Of a stretch of 64,000 bases of DNA, positions 63,807 to 64,000 are shown one piece after another; the first letter of the stretch is position 1, and every line of letters starts with the position of its first letter. Position numbers and translations under genes: made by a program. Origin of the DNA: Povalibacter uvarum (GTDB lineage: Bacteria; Pseudomonadota; Gammaproteobacteria; Steroidobacterales; Steroidobacteraceae); assembly GCF_014202975.1 (NCBI RefSeq), contig NZ_JACHHZ010000002.1:930001-994000 (forward strand). Reading direction: 5' to 3'. The notes under the pieces are model-generated. The model had not been told where the DNA came from. It was given only the letters and a program-made list of their open reading frames with translations, and made no database searches.

Positions 63807-64000
63807 AGCTGGTTAGCCTGCTAGCCGTTAGCCAGCTAGCCAGAGACACGCATGCGTGGTGGCGCTACGTCATTCCCGCGCACGCGGAATCCGTCCGGAG
63901 CAAGGCATGGACTCCCGCTTTCGCGGGAGTGACGAAGCACCCACAACCAGATGCTCGCCCTTCCGGGTCGGGCTACCGGCCAGCTGGCTAGTGGCTAGCC
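63807..64000. repeat. Second composite nested element (GCTAGCCG arms around an ATTCCCGCG core)
   Basis: The outer left arm at about 63807-63844 (GCTGGTTAGCCTGCTAGCCG followed by TTAGCCAGCTAGCCAG) and the outer right arm at 63971-64000 (GGCTACCGGCCAGCTGGCTA followed by GTGGCTAGCC) are GCTAGCC octamer runs. Between them, 63868-63934 is a full ATTCCCGCG-family REP. The layout mirrors 243-429 but with a different inner family. The element may continue past the window. Confidence 0.82.

Overview
This window is ordinary chromosome from a high-GC Gram-negative bacterium, most likely a gammaproteobacterium. Supporting features are an E. coli-like IlvB preceded by an IvbL-type leader, a yeaG-yeaH-spoVR operon, an MexEF-OprN-type RND pump, an LpxR-type lipid A deacylase, outer membrane proteins ending in Phe, and a 16-bp LexA box of the CTGT-N8-ACAG type. 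A Nevskiales/Steroidobacter-like origin would fit but cannot be proved here. I see no transposase, integrase, phage gene, CRISPR array, rRNA or tRNA.

Layout. 1-7.5 kb: end of an outer membrane barrel gene, a FrnE-like DsbA protein, a DUF1444-like protein, a beta-propeller protein divergent from an Lrp/AsnC regulator, an exported protein, a CsaA-like tRNA-binding protein, and ilvB behind a Val/Ile-rich leader peptide and attenuator. 7.5-21 kb: a citrate synthase homologue, a chemoreceptor, a LysR regulator, two diguanylate cyclases, a lone ketosynthase-like protein, fbp, an acyl-CoA synthetase (ADP-forming) alpha-like protein and small exported proteins. 21-29 kb: the helicase lhr and a DUF1800/DUF1501 pair. 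29-35 kb: a tripartite RND efflux operon. 35-47 kb: GST, a Rieske oxygenase, a double retropepsin-like protease, a tandem TetR protein, an M20 amidohydrolase, a small ORF behind a LexA box, an alpha/beta hydrolase, an APC permease, and a LysR/NmrA-type pair. 47-56 kb: spoVR-yeaH-yeaG and an hsp20-lon operon with a sigma-32-like promoter. 56-64 kb: a methyltransferase, a LysR regulator, lpxR, ygiQ, a second chemoreceptor and a 3-methyladenine glycosylase.

The most unusual feature is the density and form of dispersed inverted repeats. At least seven sequence families occur. Two are REP-like palindromes (cores ATTCCCGCG and GGGTCCGGCTT). Five share an architecture in which each arm is a run of degenerate 7-9 nt tandem units (GCTAGCCG, CACGGAGAT, TGCGAGC, CGAGGCA, GTGACGG types). 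Of the 13 convergent gene pairs, all eight that have room and no U-tract terminator carry such an element, so they probably act as 3'-end or terminator modules. Several supply the stop codon of a neighbouring gene. Two are inserted in frame inside conserved genes (lhr and ygiQ), and lhr carries a further perfect palindrome.

I found no convincing new defence or metabolic system. The best leads are this repeat class, its in-frame coding insertions, the LexA-box small ORF, and a structured noncoding region between lon and yeaG.
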